A stretch of 20,497 nucleotides of DNA from Spirochaetaceae bacterium (lineage in GTDB: Bacteria; Spirochaetota; Spirochaetia; Treponematales; Breznakiellaceae), in assembly GCA_031290855.1 (NCBI GenBank), contig JAISLM010000117.1, positions 1 through 20,497 on the forward strand. Reading direction: 5' to 3'. The notes under the pieces were generated by a model. It did no database searches. It was given only the letters and a program-made list of their open reading frames with translations, and had not been told where the DNA came from. The translations under genes were made by a program, and so were the position numbers. Position 1 is the first letter of the stretch; each line of letters opens with the position of its first letter. Positions 1 to 6,539 of this stretch are shown piece after piece.

Positions 1-18
1 AAGGAAGTTTATAATATC

Positions 19-108
19 GTCTGGTTTAATACCAAATCTTTGTAGGCTTTGCCTTACGTGAGCCGCGGCAAGCGCGAACCGAAGGTTCGGCGGGGTATTA
101 AACCAGAC
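19..108. repeat. Inverted repeat, 15-bp arms, part of a dispersed repeat family
   Basis: The arm at 19-33 (GTCTGGTTTAATACC) is perfectly complementary to 94-108. Inside lies a smaller hairpin, CGAACC (75-80) and GGTTCG (84-89) around a GAA loop. The right arm and its flank (about 75-123, read on the minus strand) recur with a few mismatches and one indel at 19805-19853 on the plus strand, so this is a dispersed element and not a one-off hairpin. A degenerate version of the same motif is seen around 137-152. No gene is readable here. It could be a non-autonomous mobile repeat or a structured intergenic RNA; the sequence alone does not decide. Confidence 0.7.
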
Positions 109-150
109 TTTGCGAATAAGGCCTAAAAAGTTTATATCCGGTTTCTAATA

Positions 151-299
151 CCGGACTTTAGTCCATATGCTTTTACATAAAGGAAATTGTCCGCGAATTT
201 TTACGAATTTAAACAGAGTTTGTTTCAATAATTCGCGTTAATTTGTTTAATTCGCGGACCTTTTGATCCGAAATTAAACGCCTATGGACTTTAGTCCGG
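151..299. repeat. Nested palindromic element of about 150 bp
   Basis: The outer arms at 151-167 and 283-299 are inverted copies with at most a couple of mismatches, and each contains GGACTTTAGTCC, itself a near-palindrome. The inner arms GTCCGCGAATT (189-199) and AATTCGCGGAC (249-259) are perfectly complementary. The interior is AT-rich and non-coding. The size, terminal inverted repeats and lack of coding resemble a MITE-like element, but I see no clear target-site duplication. It lies directly beside a decayed transposase tail. Confidence 0.6.
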
Positions 300-309
300 C
301 GGTTTTCTT

Positions 310-522
310 TCAGATTCCCAAAAATACTATCTTCCAGCCCCGTTTCTTATACCTCTCTTCGTCATAGACGGTTTCTTCTTGCCTGTTCCTTAAGTCCTGT
401 ATTATCGCTATGTTATTGTTCCCTGCAAATTCACGCCGAAACCTGTTGCTGTAAGACCTGCGGTCCGTAATCACGGTACATCAACCTACATATTCGCTAA
501 ACCTCAGGATCAAATGAGTTGC
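310..522 (-). pseudogene. IS5-type DDE transposase remnant (C-terminal part)
   Basis: Read on the minus strand, 480 down to the stop at 310-312 encodes about 56 residues with the pattern TDRRSYSNRFRREFAG, then IAIIQDLRNRQEE, then YDEERYKKRG. This resembles the C-terminal segment of IS5-family transposases, commonly DRGYDSxxFR, then VIPxRKNRK, then YDxxxYKxRN. The same frame continues upstream through a TGA at 481-483 (LILRFSEYVG before the stop), so it carries an in-frame nonsense codon. The glutamate-bearing region after YKKRN is missing, as is the N-terminal half. I read it as a dead IS fragment. Identification is by motif memory only. Confidence 0.5.
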
Positions 523-547
523 CGCGCAGCGGCTATAGCGCCATTCC

Positions 548-630
548 CCCCGCTGCGGCAGACGGAGTTTGCGTTAAGCTCAACGCGGAGCGGGGAGTAG
601 CAAACTTCGTAATCCAACGCGAAGCGTTGG
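548..630. other. Hairpin-rich intergenic stretch downstream of the phosphofructokinase gene
   Basis: Several inverted repeats lie here: 548-554 with 589-595 (CCCCGCT/AGCGGGG), 571-575 with 582-586 inside it, 566-572 with 600-606 (AGTTTGC/GCAAACT), which crosses the first pair, and a perfect 7-bp hairpin 614-620/624-630 with a GAA loop. On the minus strand this follows the stop of the gene at 659, so one hairpin may act as its terminator, but none is followed by a clear run of T. Otherwise the 523-658 interval shows nothing coding. Confidence 0.35.
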
Positions 631-658
631 CACTGCCGACCGCCCCCGGCGGGGAAGG

Positions 659-2032
659 CTAGTGTTTGGGTTTGTACAGGCCGCCGTCCCTGAAGCTGAC
701 GCCCGCCGACGCGTTTGTCATCAGGATGGGCTGGTGGGTCGCGTCCAGCATATCGCGCCAAAGGCTCGATTCGGGATCGACGTGGTTGCGGCGCGAAACG
801 GCCGCCTTGATCGGCAGGTGTACAAACTCGTTGTTCACTAGGCCGATCACTACCTTCGTCTTTCCGGCCATGGCCGCGTGAACCGCCGCGTTGCCCAGCC
901 GGTCACAGTATATCGAATCTACCGGGACAGCGACTGCGGAACGCACCTGGTAGCTGGGGTCTATGTACTTAAGCGTTATTTCCATGTCGATCTTTTTGAA
1001 GTATTCTTCGATCTTTTCCTTCAGGTACGGGCCCACGTCGACCATTTTGAGGTTGCCCGACGCGTCCGTGCCGGAATTTTTGGCGAGCACGTCCTGCAAC
1101 GCGCCCTCGGCTACGATGATCACCGCGTGGCTTCTGCTGCGCAGGCGGCGTTCAAGGTGCTCAAAGAAGCCGTTGGGGCCCTCAAGGTCGAATGGAACTT
1201 CAGGGATAAGCACGAAGTTCACCTCGTGGCTCGCCAGCGCGGTATGCGCGGCGATAAAACCGGATTCCCGGCCCATCACCTTGACCAGGCCTATGCCGTT
1301 TGGCTGGGATTTGGCCTCCATGTGGGCGGAGGCGACCGCCTCTACCGCCTTCGAGACGGCGGTATCAAAGCCGAAGGACTTCTGTATAAACGAAAAGTCG
1401 TTGTCAACAGTTTTCGGTATGCCTATACAGGATATTTTCAGGCGGCGGCGCTCGATTTCGTCCGCGATGTCAAGGCTGCCGCGCTGCGTGCCGTCCCCGC
1501 CTATCGTAAACAGCATATTCAGGTTGAGCTGCTCTATCGCGTCCACTATCTTCCCGACTTCCTTGCCGCCGCCCCTCGACGTGCCCAGCACGGTACCGCC
1601 TATCTTGTGGATGTCATCGACAAAGTCAAGGGTCAGCTCTCGTGTCCGGTAGCTGTATTCGGGCAAAAAGCCCTTGTAGCCGTAGCTGATGCCGGTGATG
1701 CGCCTGACGCGGTAGTGGTACCACAGGCAGCGCACGACCGCGCGTATAACGTCGTTGATGCCGGGGCAAAGTCCGCCGCAGGTCACGATACCCGCGTGAA
1801 CGTGCTCCGGCATGAAGTATATCATCTCGCGGGGGCCGGCCTTTTCGAGTACCGCGCCCCGCTCTATAGCCGGCTGTTCCCCCAGCTTTACGTTAGTATC
1901 AAAGCGGATAAGATCGTCGTCCGAAACATAGTTCGCGATAAAATCGCCGCGATTCTTCGACATCGTGATAGGCGATAGTATGTTACGCGGCCCCAATTCC
2001 TCAACGGAAAAATCCAATTTCTCTTCACCCAT
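659..2032 (-). CDS. pfk: 6-phosphofructokinase, clade-X/PPi-type lineage (donor uncertain)
   Basis: Transfers a phosphate to fructose 6-phosphate at C1, the committing step of glycolysis, in the cytoplasm. I place the start at the ATG at 2032 because GGAGG lies 5 bases upstream; a longer frame exists to 2131 but adds only basic, non-conserved residues. The product is about 457 residues. Visible motifs are CGGLCPGIN (85-93), GGDGT (178-182), PKTVDND (206-212, with the catalytic Asp residues) and MGRESG (253-258). The donor-determining pair is Gly in GGDG and Lys in PKT. PPi-dependent enzymes normally have GGDD plus PKT, bacterial ATP enzymes GGDG plus PGT; the Gly/Lys combination is known from ATP-using trypanosomatid enzymes of the PPi lineage. 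Family is certain, donor is not. It is followed by a hairpin-rich spacer and preceded by the galactokinase-like gene on the same strand. Confidence 0.93.
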   Translation of the reverse strand: MGEEKLDFSVEELGPRNILSPITMSKNRGDFIANYVSDDDLIRFDTNVKLGEQPAIERGAVLEKAGPREMIYFMPEHVHAGIVTCGGLCPGINDVIRAVVRCLWYHYRVRRITGISYGYKGFLPEYSYRTRELTLDFVDDIHKIGGTVLGTSRGGGKEVGKIVDAIEQLNLNMLFTIGGDGTQRGSLDIADEIERRRLKISCIGIPKTVDNDFSFIQKSFGFDTAVSKAVEAVASAHMEAKSQPNGIGLVKVMGRESGFIAAHTALASHEVNFVLIPEVPFDLEGPNGFFEHLERRLRSRSHAVIIVAEGALQDVLAKNSGTDASGNLKMVDVGPYLKEKIEEYFKKIDMEITLKYIDPSYQVRSAVAVPVDSIYCDRLGNAAVHAAMAGKTKVVIGLVNNEFVHLPIKAAVSRRNHVDPESSLWRDMLDATHQPILMTNASAGVSFRDGGLYKPKH

Positions 2033-2080
2033 ACCAACCTCCGGTATAATTTCTCGTTTTCTTAAATAATCATAGTTATA

Positions 2081-2110
2081 ACTATAACGCTTTCCCTTTC
2101 CCGTCTTCAA
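2081..2110 (-). promoter_or_regulatory. Candidate sigma-70 promoter for the phosphofructokinase gene
   Basis: On the minus strand TTGAAG (2110-2105) and TATAGT (2086-2081) are separated by 18 bp, about 50 bp before the ATG at 2032. Overlapping alternative -10 boxes (TATGAT) lie a few bases downstream. Further upstream at 2131-2148 is a perfect 7-bp hairpin (arms CTCAGGC/GCCTGAG) without a T-run, of unknown role. Confidence 0.35.
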
Positions 2111-2254
2111 GGCTCCGCGCCGCCCCGACACTCAGGCGGGGGCCTGAGCACGGGCGGTTTCGGTCTCCTTCGGCTTCGATTGATTTTCTTGAGCGGGGCC
2201 CGCGCCCGCCTGTCGCTTACCTGACAGCCTGGGCGGGGATAAGGAGGCGGGCCG

Positions 2255-3418
2255 CTAGAGCGGCAGTACCCTGGCCGCGGACGCGGGCTGCACCTCGTAG
2301 CTTACCGGGTGGAAGCCGAATATGCGCTCGTAGTCCTCGAACTTCTTTTGGTAATCGTCCAGCGCATCGGCGTGGATAAGCGCGTAAGTGCAGCCGCCGA
2401 AACCCCTGCCAGTCAGACGCGACCCGATTATGCCGGGCGTTTCCTGCGCACGCTTGACGAGCCAGTCGGTTTCCGGGCAGGAAACTTCGTACATGTCGCG
2501 CAGCCCCTCGTGCGAATGGTAAATAGTGCGGGCGAAGGCGTCGGCATCCTTCTCGATCAGCGCCTTTTCGATGTCGTGTATCCGCATTATTTCCTGTACC
2601 ACAAACAGGCTCCGCCGCCTGACCTCCTCGTTCAGAGACCCCATCATTTCGTCAAGATCGGACGGTGTATAATCCTTGAAGCTAAAACCCTGCCTCTTCT
2701 TTGCCAGTAGTTCAAGGCCTTTTTTTATGTCTTTGCGGCGCAGCCGAAGTTCCGATTCAACGTCGATAAGCGGTACGCGGGAGTCAAAAATCATTATTTT
2801 ATGCTTGCTAAACGGATTTTTTATACGGGTAACGTCAAGTTTTTCTTCGTTTATCACCAGGAAATTGTTTTTCCGCGCGTTCATGATGCAGAGGTAGTCG
2901 ACCGTTTTATTTTCGCCCTCATAAAACGAGGAGTGCGCCGCGTTGAGCCGTCCCAGAAGTTCCTTGTCGCCCATGTTTGACAGAAAAAAGCGGCGCAGCA
3001 CGAGCGCGGAGGCAACTTCCAGCGCCTGCGAGGATGAAAGCGCCAGGTGTTTGGGTATGTTTCCCAGAATCGTAACGTTAAGCCCGTGCAGCTTGCAGCC
3101 CATTTCGTAAAAGATGAACAGGGCGGTCTTAACGTAATTCGCCCAGCGGTCTTCGCGTTTGTAGCGTATGTTGGCAAGCGACGTGCGCTTGCGCTCCCCC
3201 ACGTCGGCGGAATAGAAGCGCAGGGAACTGTCCTTGCGCAGACTTATAGCCACCTGAACGGTACGATCTATGCTTGAACTAAAATAAAGCGCGTCCTTTA
3301 ACTGCCCGTGATCCCCCAAATAGTGCAGACAGCCCGGCGCTTCACCAACGATGATCTTATCCCCGGCGTCAGGGCTGATTTCGTATTCTTTCCGGTGTAT
3401 ACTGATAATGTCCGTCAT
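2255..3418 (-). CDS. Galactokinase-like GHMP kinase with altered catalytic residues
   Basis: The 387-residue product has the layout of galactokinase: a sugar-binding N-terminal motif, a phosphate-binding loop and the C-terminal glycine motif. Family galactokinases phosphorylate galactose at C1 in the Leloir pathway. Here motif 1 reads EAPGCLHYLGDHGQL where the family has APGRVNLIGEHTDYN, so the transition-state Arg is Cys and the galactose-binding Glu and Asp are Asp and Gln. The P-loop is kept as LALSSSQALEVAS. The GIMDQ motif carrying the catalytic Asp appears as CIMNA, with about five residues missing just after it. Motif 3 is GRGFGGCTYAL. The fold therefore looks intact while activity or substrate may differ. 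GAGG stands 8 bases before the ATG. The following gene on the strand is phosphofructokinase, 220 bp away, so co-transcription is possible but unproven. Confidence 0.75.
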   Translation of the reverse strand: MTDIISIHRKEYEISPDAGDKIIVGEAPGCLHYLGDHGQLKDALYFSSSIDRTVQVAISLRKDSSLRFYSADVGERKRTSLANIRYKREDRWANYVKTALFIFYEMGCKLHGLNVTILGNIPKHLALSSSQALEVASALVLRRFFLSNMGDKELLGRLNAAHSSFYEGENKTVDYLCIMNARKNNFLVINEEKLDVTRIKNPFSKHKIMIFDSRVPLIDVESELRLRRKDIKKGLELLAKKRQGFSFKDYTPSDLDEMMGSLNEEVRRRSLFVVQEIMRIHDIEKALIEKDADAFARTIYHSHEGLRDMYEVSCPETDWLVKRAQETPGIIGSRLTGRGFGGCTYALIHADALDDYQKKFEDYERIFGFHPVSYEVQPASAARVLPL

Positions 3419-3458
3419 GCGTTCAACCTCGCAAGTGCTAAACTTAACTTCTTACACC

Positions 3459-3487
3459 AATTTAACGGGTAAAATCATTCTTTGCAA
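3459..3487 (-). promoter_or_regulatory. Candidate sigma-70 promoter of the galactokinase-like gene
   Basis: On the minus strand TTGCAA (3487-3482) and TAAATT (3464-3459) are 17 bp apart, roughly 40 bp before the ATG at 3418. The same -10 hexamer, TAAATT, is used in the candidate promoter at 19671. Confidence 0.4.
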
Positions 3488-3501
3488 CAGGATACTACCA
3501 G

Positions 3502-3529
3502 AAACCCGCCGGAGTCCGCCGGCGGGTTT
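3502..3529. terminator. GC-rich stem-loop with A/T flanks
   Basis: A perfect 11-bp stem, AAACCCGCCGG at 3502-3512 and CCGGCGGGTTT at 3519-3529, encloses a 6-base loop. The AAA/TTT ends make it terminator-like on either strand although the T-run is short. On the minus strand it lies about 320 bp past the end of the MEMO gene and just upstream of the galactokinase-like promoter, so it could insulate the two. The rest of 3530-3848 holds only the hairpin listed at 3662. Confidence 0.4.
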
Positions 3530-3661
3530 CACAAAACCTGTCATAATACAGGCTGCGGATTCTGAATATCCGGTGATAACTTCTTATCTTACAATAACTT
3601 AGCGCAGCGGGGCCGTGGGATACTTTTCTCGGTTTGCGGGTGACGGCATCTCCGATACCGG

Positions 3662-3699
3662 AATGAGCCTCCGCGCGGCAAGCCGTGCGTAGGCTCATT
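3662..3699. repeat. Long imperfect hairpin between the MEMO and galactokinase-like genes
   Basis: AATGAGCCT (3662-3670) and AGGCTCATT (3691-3699) form a 9-bp outer stem. The inner parts CCGCGCGG and CCGTGCGT extend it with mismatches around a CAAG loop. It is 150 bp downstream of the MEMO stop on the minus strand and could be part of its 3' untranslated region. No clear T-run follows. Confidence 0.4.
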
Positions 3700-3848
3700 T
3701 ATCGATGTTATACACCTGCCGCATAATGATATCTTCATGGCTAAAGGAGTATACAAGGTCGTAGATAAAACCATTTCTCATTATCATCCGCCCCCAAAGA
3801 CGCCTAGCCGGCCTCATCCTCCATTAATCAGCCCGGATCACTCATTGC

Positions 3849-4703
3849 TTAATCCAGTTCCACTGCGGCGTAGCCGACAAAAGAGTCCGCCTCCCCGTAT
3901 CCGCCGCCGAGCGCCCTCTGTACGTCGGCGCTCGTCGTGTAGTCAAGGAGACGCGCCGTCATGGGAGCGCGGACACCCGACGCGAACCCCATCGCGCAAA
4001 GGACGGCCCCTGCGGAACAGGCCGAGTGTTCTTTTGCGGCGCGTTCAAGGACGGCGTCCCCGTCCCCCGAAAGAAGCGCCTCGATCAAGCGTCTGTCGTT
4101 TACGGTCTTTACCCAGTCGAGCGCCGTTTTCCCATGCCCCGCCGGGCAAAAGCCGTAGGACGGGCCGTAGTGTGTCAGGTCGGTTGAGCCGACTAGCACG
4201 GCGGCCCGTCCGAGCGAGGCGGCGGCTGCGGCGACGAGGGCCCCCGCCTCGAAGGCGCGCCTGTCGGCCCCCAGGCGGAGGGCCAGGAGTGCCGCCCCTG
4301 GAAAGAAGCGGCGCACGGCGGGTAAAAGCACTTCGACGGTGTTGTCGGCGTAATCATCGGCGCCGCAGTCCAGCCCGGCGCGGAGAAATTCCTCCCGCAC
4401 CAGGGCGCGCATCTCGCGGTCGACGGGCATTTCGCCGAGCGGGGTGGCGACCGCGTCCTCGCTGAAAAACAGGGCGGGGTGTCCTGCGGGAAGATGCCCG
4501 CCCGCGACGATCACAAGGCCGGTGTCCCGCCTGAGCGCGGAAAGCGCCTTCGCGGCGATCCTGCCGGAAAAAAGCCAGCCGGCGTGGGGCGCTATCACGG
4601 CCCGCGCCCCGCCGCCGGAGGCAAGAAAGCCGCCCAGATACCCGTCTATCGCCTCCGCGTCACGCGGGTACCATCCGGGGGGCAGCATCATCTTTCGTAC
4701 CAT
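3849..4703 (-). CDS. amrB: MEMO-family protein (AmmeMemoRadiSam system protein B)
   Basis: This 284-residue protein belongs to the MEMO1 family, which is related to class III dioxygenases. In bacteria it often accompanies an AMMECR1 domain and a radical-SAM enzyme whose joint reaction is not established. The putative metal-site residues are visible: H40 in APHAGW, H70 in GGHLP, D175 and H178 in STDLTHYG, and C229 in HSACSAG. The usual EHSIE segment reads DNTVE, an N-for-H change. Length matches the family. AAGGA precedes the ATG at a spacing of 4 to 5 bases. Neither an AMMECR1 nor a radical-SAM gene lies in the window, so if the trio exists it is split. It is divergent from the gene at 4768. 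Confidence 0.88.
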   Translation of the reverse strand: MVRKMMLPPGWYPRDAEAIDGYLGGFLASGGGARAVIAPHAGWLFSGRIAAKALSALRRDTGLVIVAGGHLPAGHPALFFSEDAVATPLGEMPVDREMRALVREEFLRAGLDCGADDYADNTVEVLLPAVRRFFPGAALLALRLGADRRAFEAGALVAAAAASLGRAAVLVGSTDLTHYGPSYGFCPAGHGKTALDWVKTVNDRRLIEALLSGDGDAVLERAAKEHSACSAGAVLCAMGFASGVRAPMTARLLDYTTSADVQRALGGGYGEADSFVGYAAVELD

Positions 4704-4732
4704 AAAATCCTTCCCGATTCCTCACTTTACTC

Positions 4733-4761
4733 TTAATTTTATAAAGAAAAATGCCTAGAAT
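4733..4761 (+). promoter_or_regulatory. Candidate promoter placing transcription start on the ATG (leaderless)
   Basis: TTAATT (4733-4738), a 17-bp spacer and TAGAAT (4756-4761) are followed by six bases and then the ATG at 4768. A normal -10 to start-site distance would put the first transcribed base at or next to the A of the ATG. No Shine-Dalgarno-like sequence precedes this ATG. Both facts favour a leaderless mRNA. Confidence 0.45.
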
Positions 4762-4767
4762 CATAGT

Positions 4768-6261
4768 ATGTGGCAAAATGTCAAATCCGTCATAGCTTTT
4801 TTTTGCATACTGATATATATCGGCGCCGCGGCCTTTGCCGGAATAAAAATTTATGAGGCGGTAAACGAACAGCGTTTCAACGCGCGGCAGGAATTCGACG
4901 ATTTGACGGATTTGGCGTCCCGCGCCGGAGCCTTTGGTTTTTTTACCAGAGAGTATATCGGGGACCTGAAAACGCAGTTTGATATGTCAAAGACTCTGGA
5001 CGCGCTGATAGTCTACGGTCCGGAGGGCGCCAAATTCGCGTTTGAGAAGAGGGCCGGCCTGATCTCGTACAAGGACGATTATCCCGGCTTCAACAAAAAG
5101 ATAAAGCTGTACCGCGCCCCGCAGAACGCTCCGCTACGCGCCGAAGGTAACCTGAACGTAAGCATAAGCGCGATCTCCCCGGTACTGGATTTCAACACGC
5201 TGCTATCGATCCTCCGTTCGTCAATGCTGGCGATACTGGTCGCCGTATGTGTCGCGTTTTTCACGCTGATAGCCGACGTGAGCATGATCGAGGCGGCCAG
5301 TGAAACCCGAAGCTCCGCCCGCCCCGCCCCCGACCCTGTCGAGGACGGCGACACTTTTGAAAGCAGTGTCGGCGGCTTCGACGACTTCCTTGGCGAAATG
5401 CCCGGCGGCGAAGCTGATATTGACGGAGAGCCGGTCTCTCCCGCCGGCGAAGCGCCACAGGACGGCGACGCGGACGCTGTCGAAGAACCGGAAGCCCTCA
5501 CGGACGAATCGCCACAGGACGGCGACGCGGACGCTGCCGAAGAACCGGACGCCCTCACGGACGAATCGCCACAGGACGGCGACGCGGACGCTGCCGAAGA
5601 ACCGGACGTCCTCACGGACGAATCGCCACAGGACGGCGACGCGGACGCTGTCGAAGAACCGGACGTCCTCACGGACGAATCGCCACAGGACGGCGACGCG
5701 GACTTAGGCAATAGGAAGGAACCGCCGGGCCTTGGATTACTTGCGGCAGCAAACGCCCTGTACCAGACGGACGGGTTTGACAACAATGGCGGGATCCCGG
5801 AATTCCGGAACATCCTTCAGGACGAATTAAACAAGGCCGAGGCCGGCGGCGGCGACCTTGTGCTTTTAAACATTGAATGGACAACGCCGGGGCTATCCTG
5901 CAAGCCGCTTATAAAACAGGCCGCCTCTTTTTTCAGCAACGGCAGCCGCTTCTTCGAAAAGGACGGGCAGGAAGGCCTTTATATAACAGTTCCGGGCTGT
6001 AGCTTGGACGAGGCGTTTGTCAGGGCCAAGGAATTCCACAGACACGCCCGCGAGAAAAAGCCGCAGGAAGTGTATGCGGAACTGCTGATCGGTATGACGG
6101 CCCGTTCCCTGCGAAGTGTCGGCGCGAGCAGCTTCTTGAACGAGGCGGAACACGCCCTCGATAAAGCCCGCATGGACAGCGCCCTACCGATAGTGGCCTT
6201 CAAGGTCGACCCGGAAAAGTATAACGAGTACGCCAGGCGTTTGGGTCATAACGGAACCTGA
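4768..6261 (+). CDS. Membrane protein with acidic repeat linker and degenerate GGDEF-like domain
   Basis: The product has 497 residues. TM helices lie at about 8-29 and 152-173, leaving an extracytoplasmic loop of about 120 residues that could sense something at the envelope. A strongly acidic linker (about 178-315) contains four near-identical 19-residue repeats (PQDGDADA...EEPD.LTDES) and a partial fifth. The C-terminal domain (about 330-497) resembles a GGDEF fold: the position of the signature reads KDGQEGLYITVPG, the later LLIGMTARS matches the SIGVA strand, and FLNEAEHALDKARM matches the usual ADEALYxAK helix. The catalytic GG(D/E)EF itself is absent, so diguanylate cyclase activity is unlikely. 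It may be a decayed signalling or structural membrane protein. No Shine-Dalgarno precedes the ATG. The domain assignment is an inference from weak similarity. Confidence 0.7.
   Translation: MWQNVKSVIAFFCILIYIGAAAFAGIKIYEAVNEQRFNARQEFDDLTDLASRAGAFGFFTREYIGDLKTQFDMSKTLDALIVYGPEGAKFAFEKRAGLISYKDDYPGFNKKIKLYRAPQNAPLRAEGNLNVSISAISPVLDFNTLLSILRSSMLAILVAVCVAFFTLIADVSMIEAASETRSSARPAPDPVEDGDTFESSVGGFDDFLGEMPGGEADIDGEPVSPAGEAPQDGDADAVEEPEALTDESPQDGDADAAEEPDALTDESPQDGDADAAEEPDVLTDESPQDGDADAVEEPDVLTDESPQDGDADLGNRKEPPGLGLLAAANALYQTDGFDNNGGIPEFRNILQDELNKAEAGGGDLVLLNIEWTTPGLSCKPLIKQAASFFSNGSRFFEKDGQEGLYITVPGCSLDEAFVRAKEFHRHAREKKPQEVYAELLIGMTARSLRSVGASSFLNEAEHALDKARMDSALPIVAFKVDPEKYNEYARRLGHNGT
5455..5703 (+). 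repeat. 57-bp coding minisatellite, about 4.4 copies
   Basis: The unit begins CCACAGGACGGCGACGCGGA at 5455, 5512, 5569, 5626 and 5683, a constant period of 57 bp (19 codons), so copy-number change keeps the frame. Differences between copies are a few point changes (GCT-GTC versus GCT-GCC; GAAGCC, GACGCC, GACGTC). The high identity suggests recent or ongoing slippage or recombination. Confidence 0.95.
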
Positions 6262-6430
6262 CATCACTCGGCAAACGGTAAAAGTCCGAAAACCCCCTGA
6301 TTTCCCAAAAGACTGCGTTCATTCGCGGCCGGAACATTCAGCCAGTCTCCCGATTTTCTATTTTTATGAGTTTGCCCAGTATACATTTTCATACAGACTT
6401 TACGGTTTCCGGTTTTATCCCGCAGTACAT

Positions 6431-6455
6431 CTTGTGTAAGTCTTTATTACACAAG
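6431..6455. promoter_or_regulatory. Perfect 9-bp inverted repeat upstream of the sigma factor gene
   Basis: CTTGTGTAA (6431-6439) and TTACACAAG (6447-6455) are exact inverted copies separated by 7 bases. It lies within an AT-rich leader, 15 bp upstream of a possible -35 and about 85 bp before the sigma-factor ATG. It is not followed by a T-run on the plus strand, so a protein-binding operator is as likely as an RNA hairpin. The rest of 6262-6430 shows nothing recognisable. Confidence 0.4.
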
Positions 6456-6470
6456 CAATTAAAAAATAAA

Positions 6471-6497
6471 TTAAAATATAGCGTATATTGGTATAGT
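6471..6497 (+). promoter_or_regulatory. Weak candidate promoter for the sigma factor gene
   Basis: TTAAAA (6471-6476) and TATAGT (6492-6497) with a 15-bp spacer lie 43 bp before the ATG at 6540. The region is unusually AT-rich for this window. The spacing is short, so the -35 assignment is doubtful; the TATAGT is the better part. Confidence 0.3.
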
Positions 6498-6539
6498 TTA
6501 TGCACTAGTAAAGTAACAATTAAATTTGGGAGAGTGTTC

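Noticed and set aside
878..1978. Long plus-strand open frame of 366 codons opposite the phosphofructokinase gene
   Set aside because: It lies fully antisense to a strongly conserved gene, has no family resemblance, and arises from GC-rich third codon positions.
3495..3774. Two short minus-strand frames between the MEMO and galactokinase-like genes
   Set aside because: They run through the two hairpins, are rich in Arg and Ser without any motif, and lack convincing starts.
5455..5703. CRISPR array
   Set aside because: The repeats are contiguous with no unique spacers and are in-frame codons; no cas gene lies nearby.
5079..5813. Minus-strand frame rich in Ser/Ala and repeated SPSCGDSSVR units
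   Set aside because: It is the antisense reading of the 57-bp coding repeat; the plus frame has membrane segments and a folded C-terminal domain.
6366..6539. 58-residue N-terminal extension of the sigma factor
   Set aside because: Low-complexity translation of an AT-rich leader; the ATG at 6540 has a ribosome site and begins family similarity.
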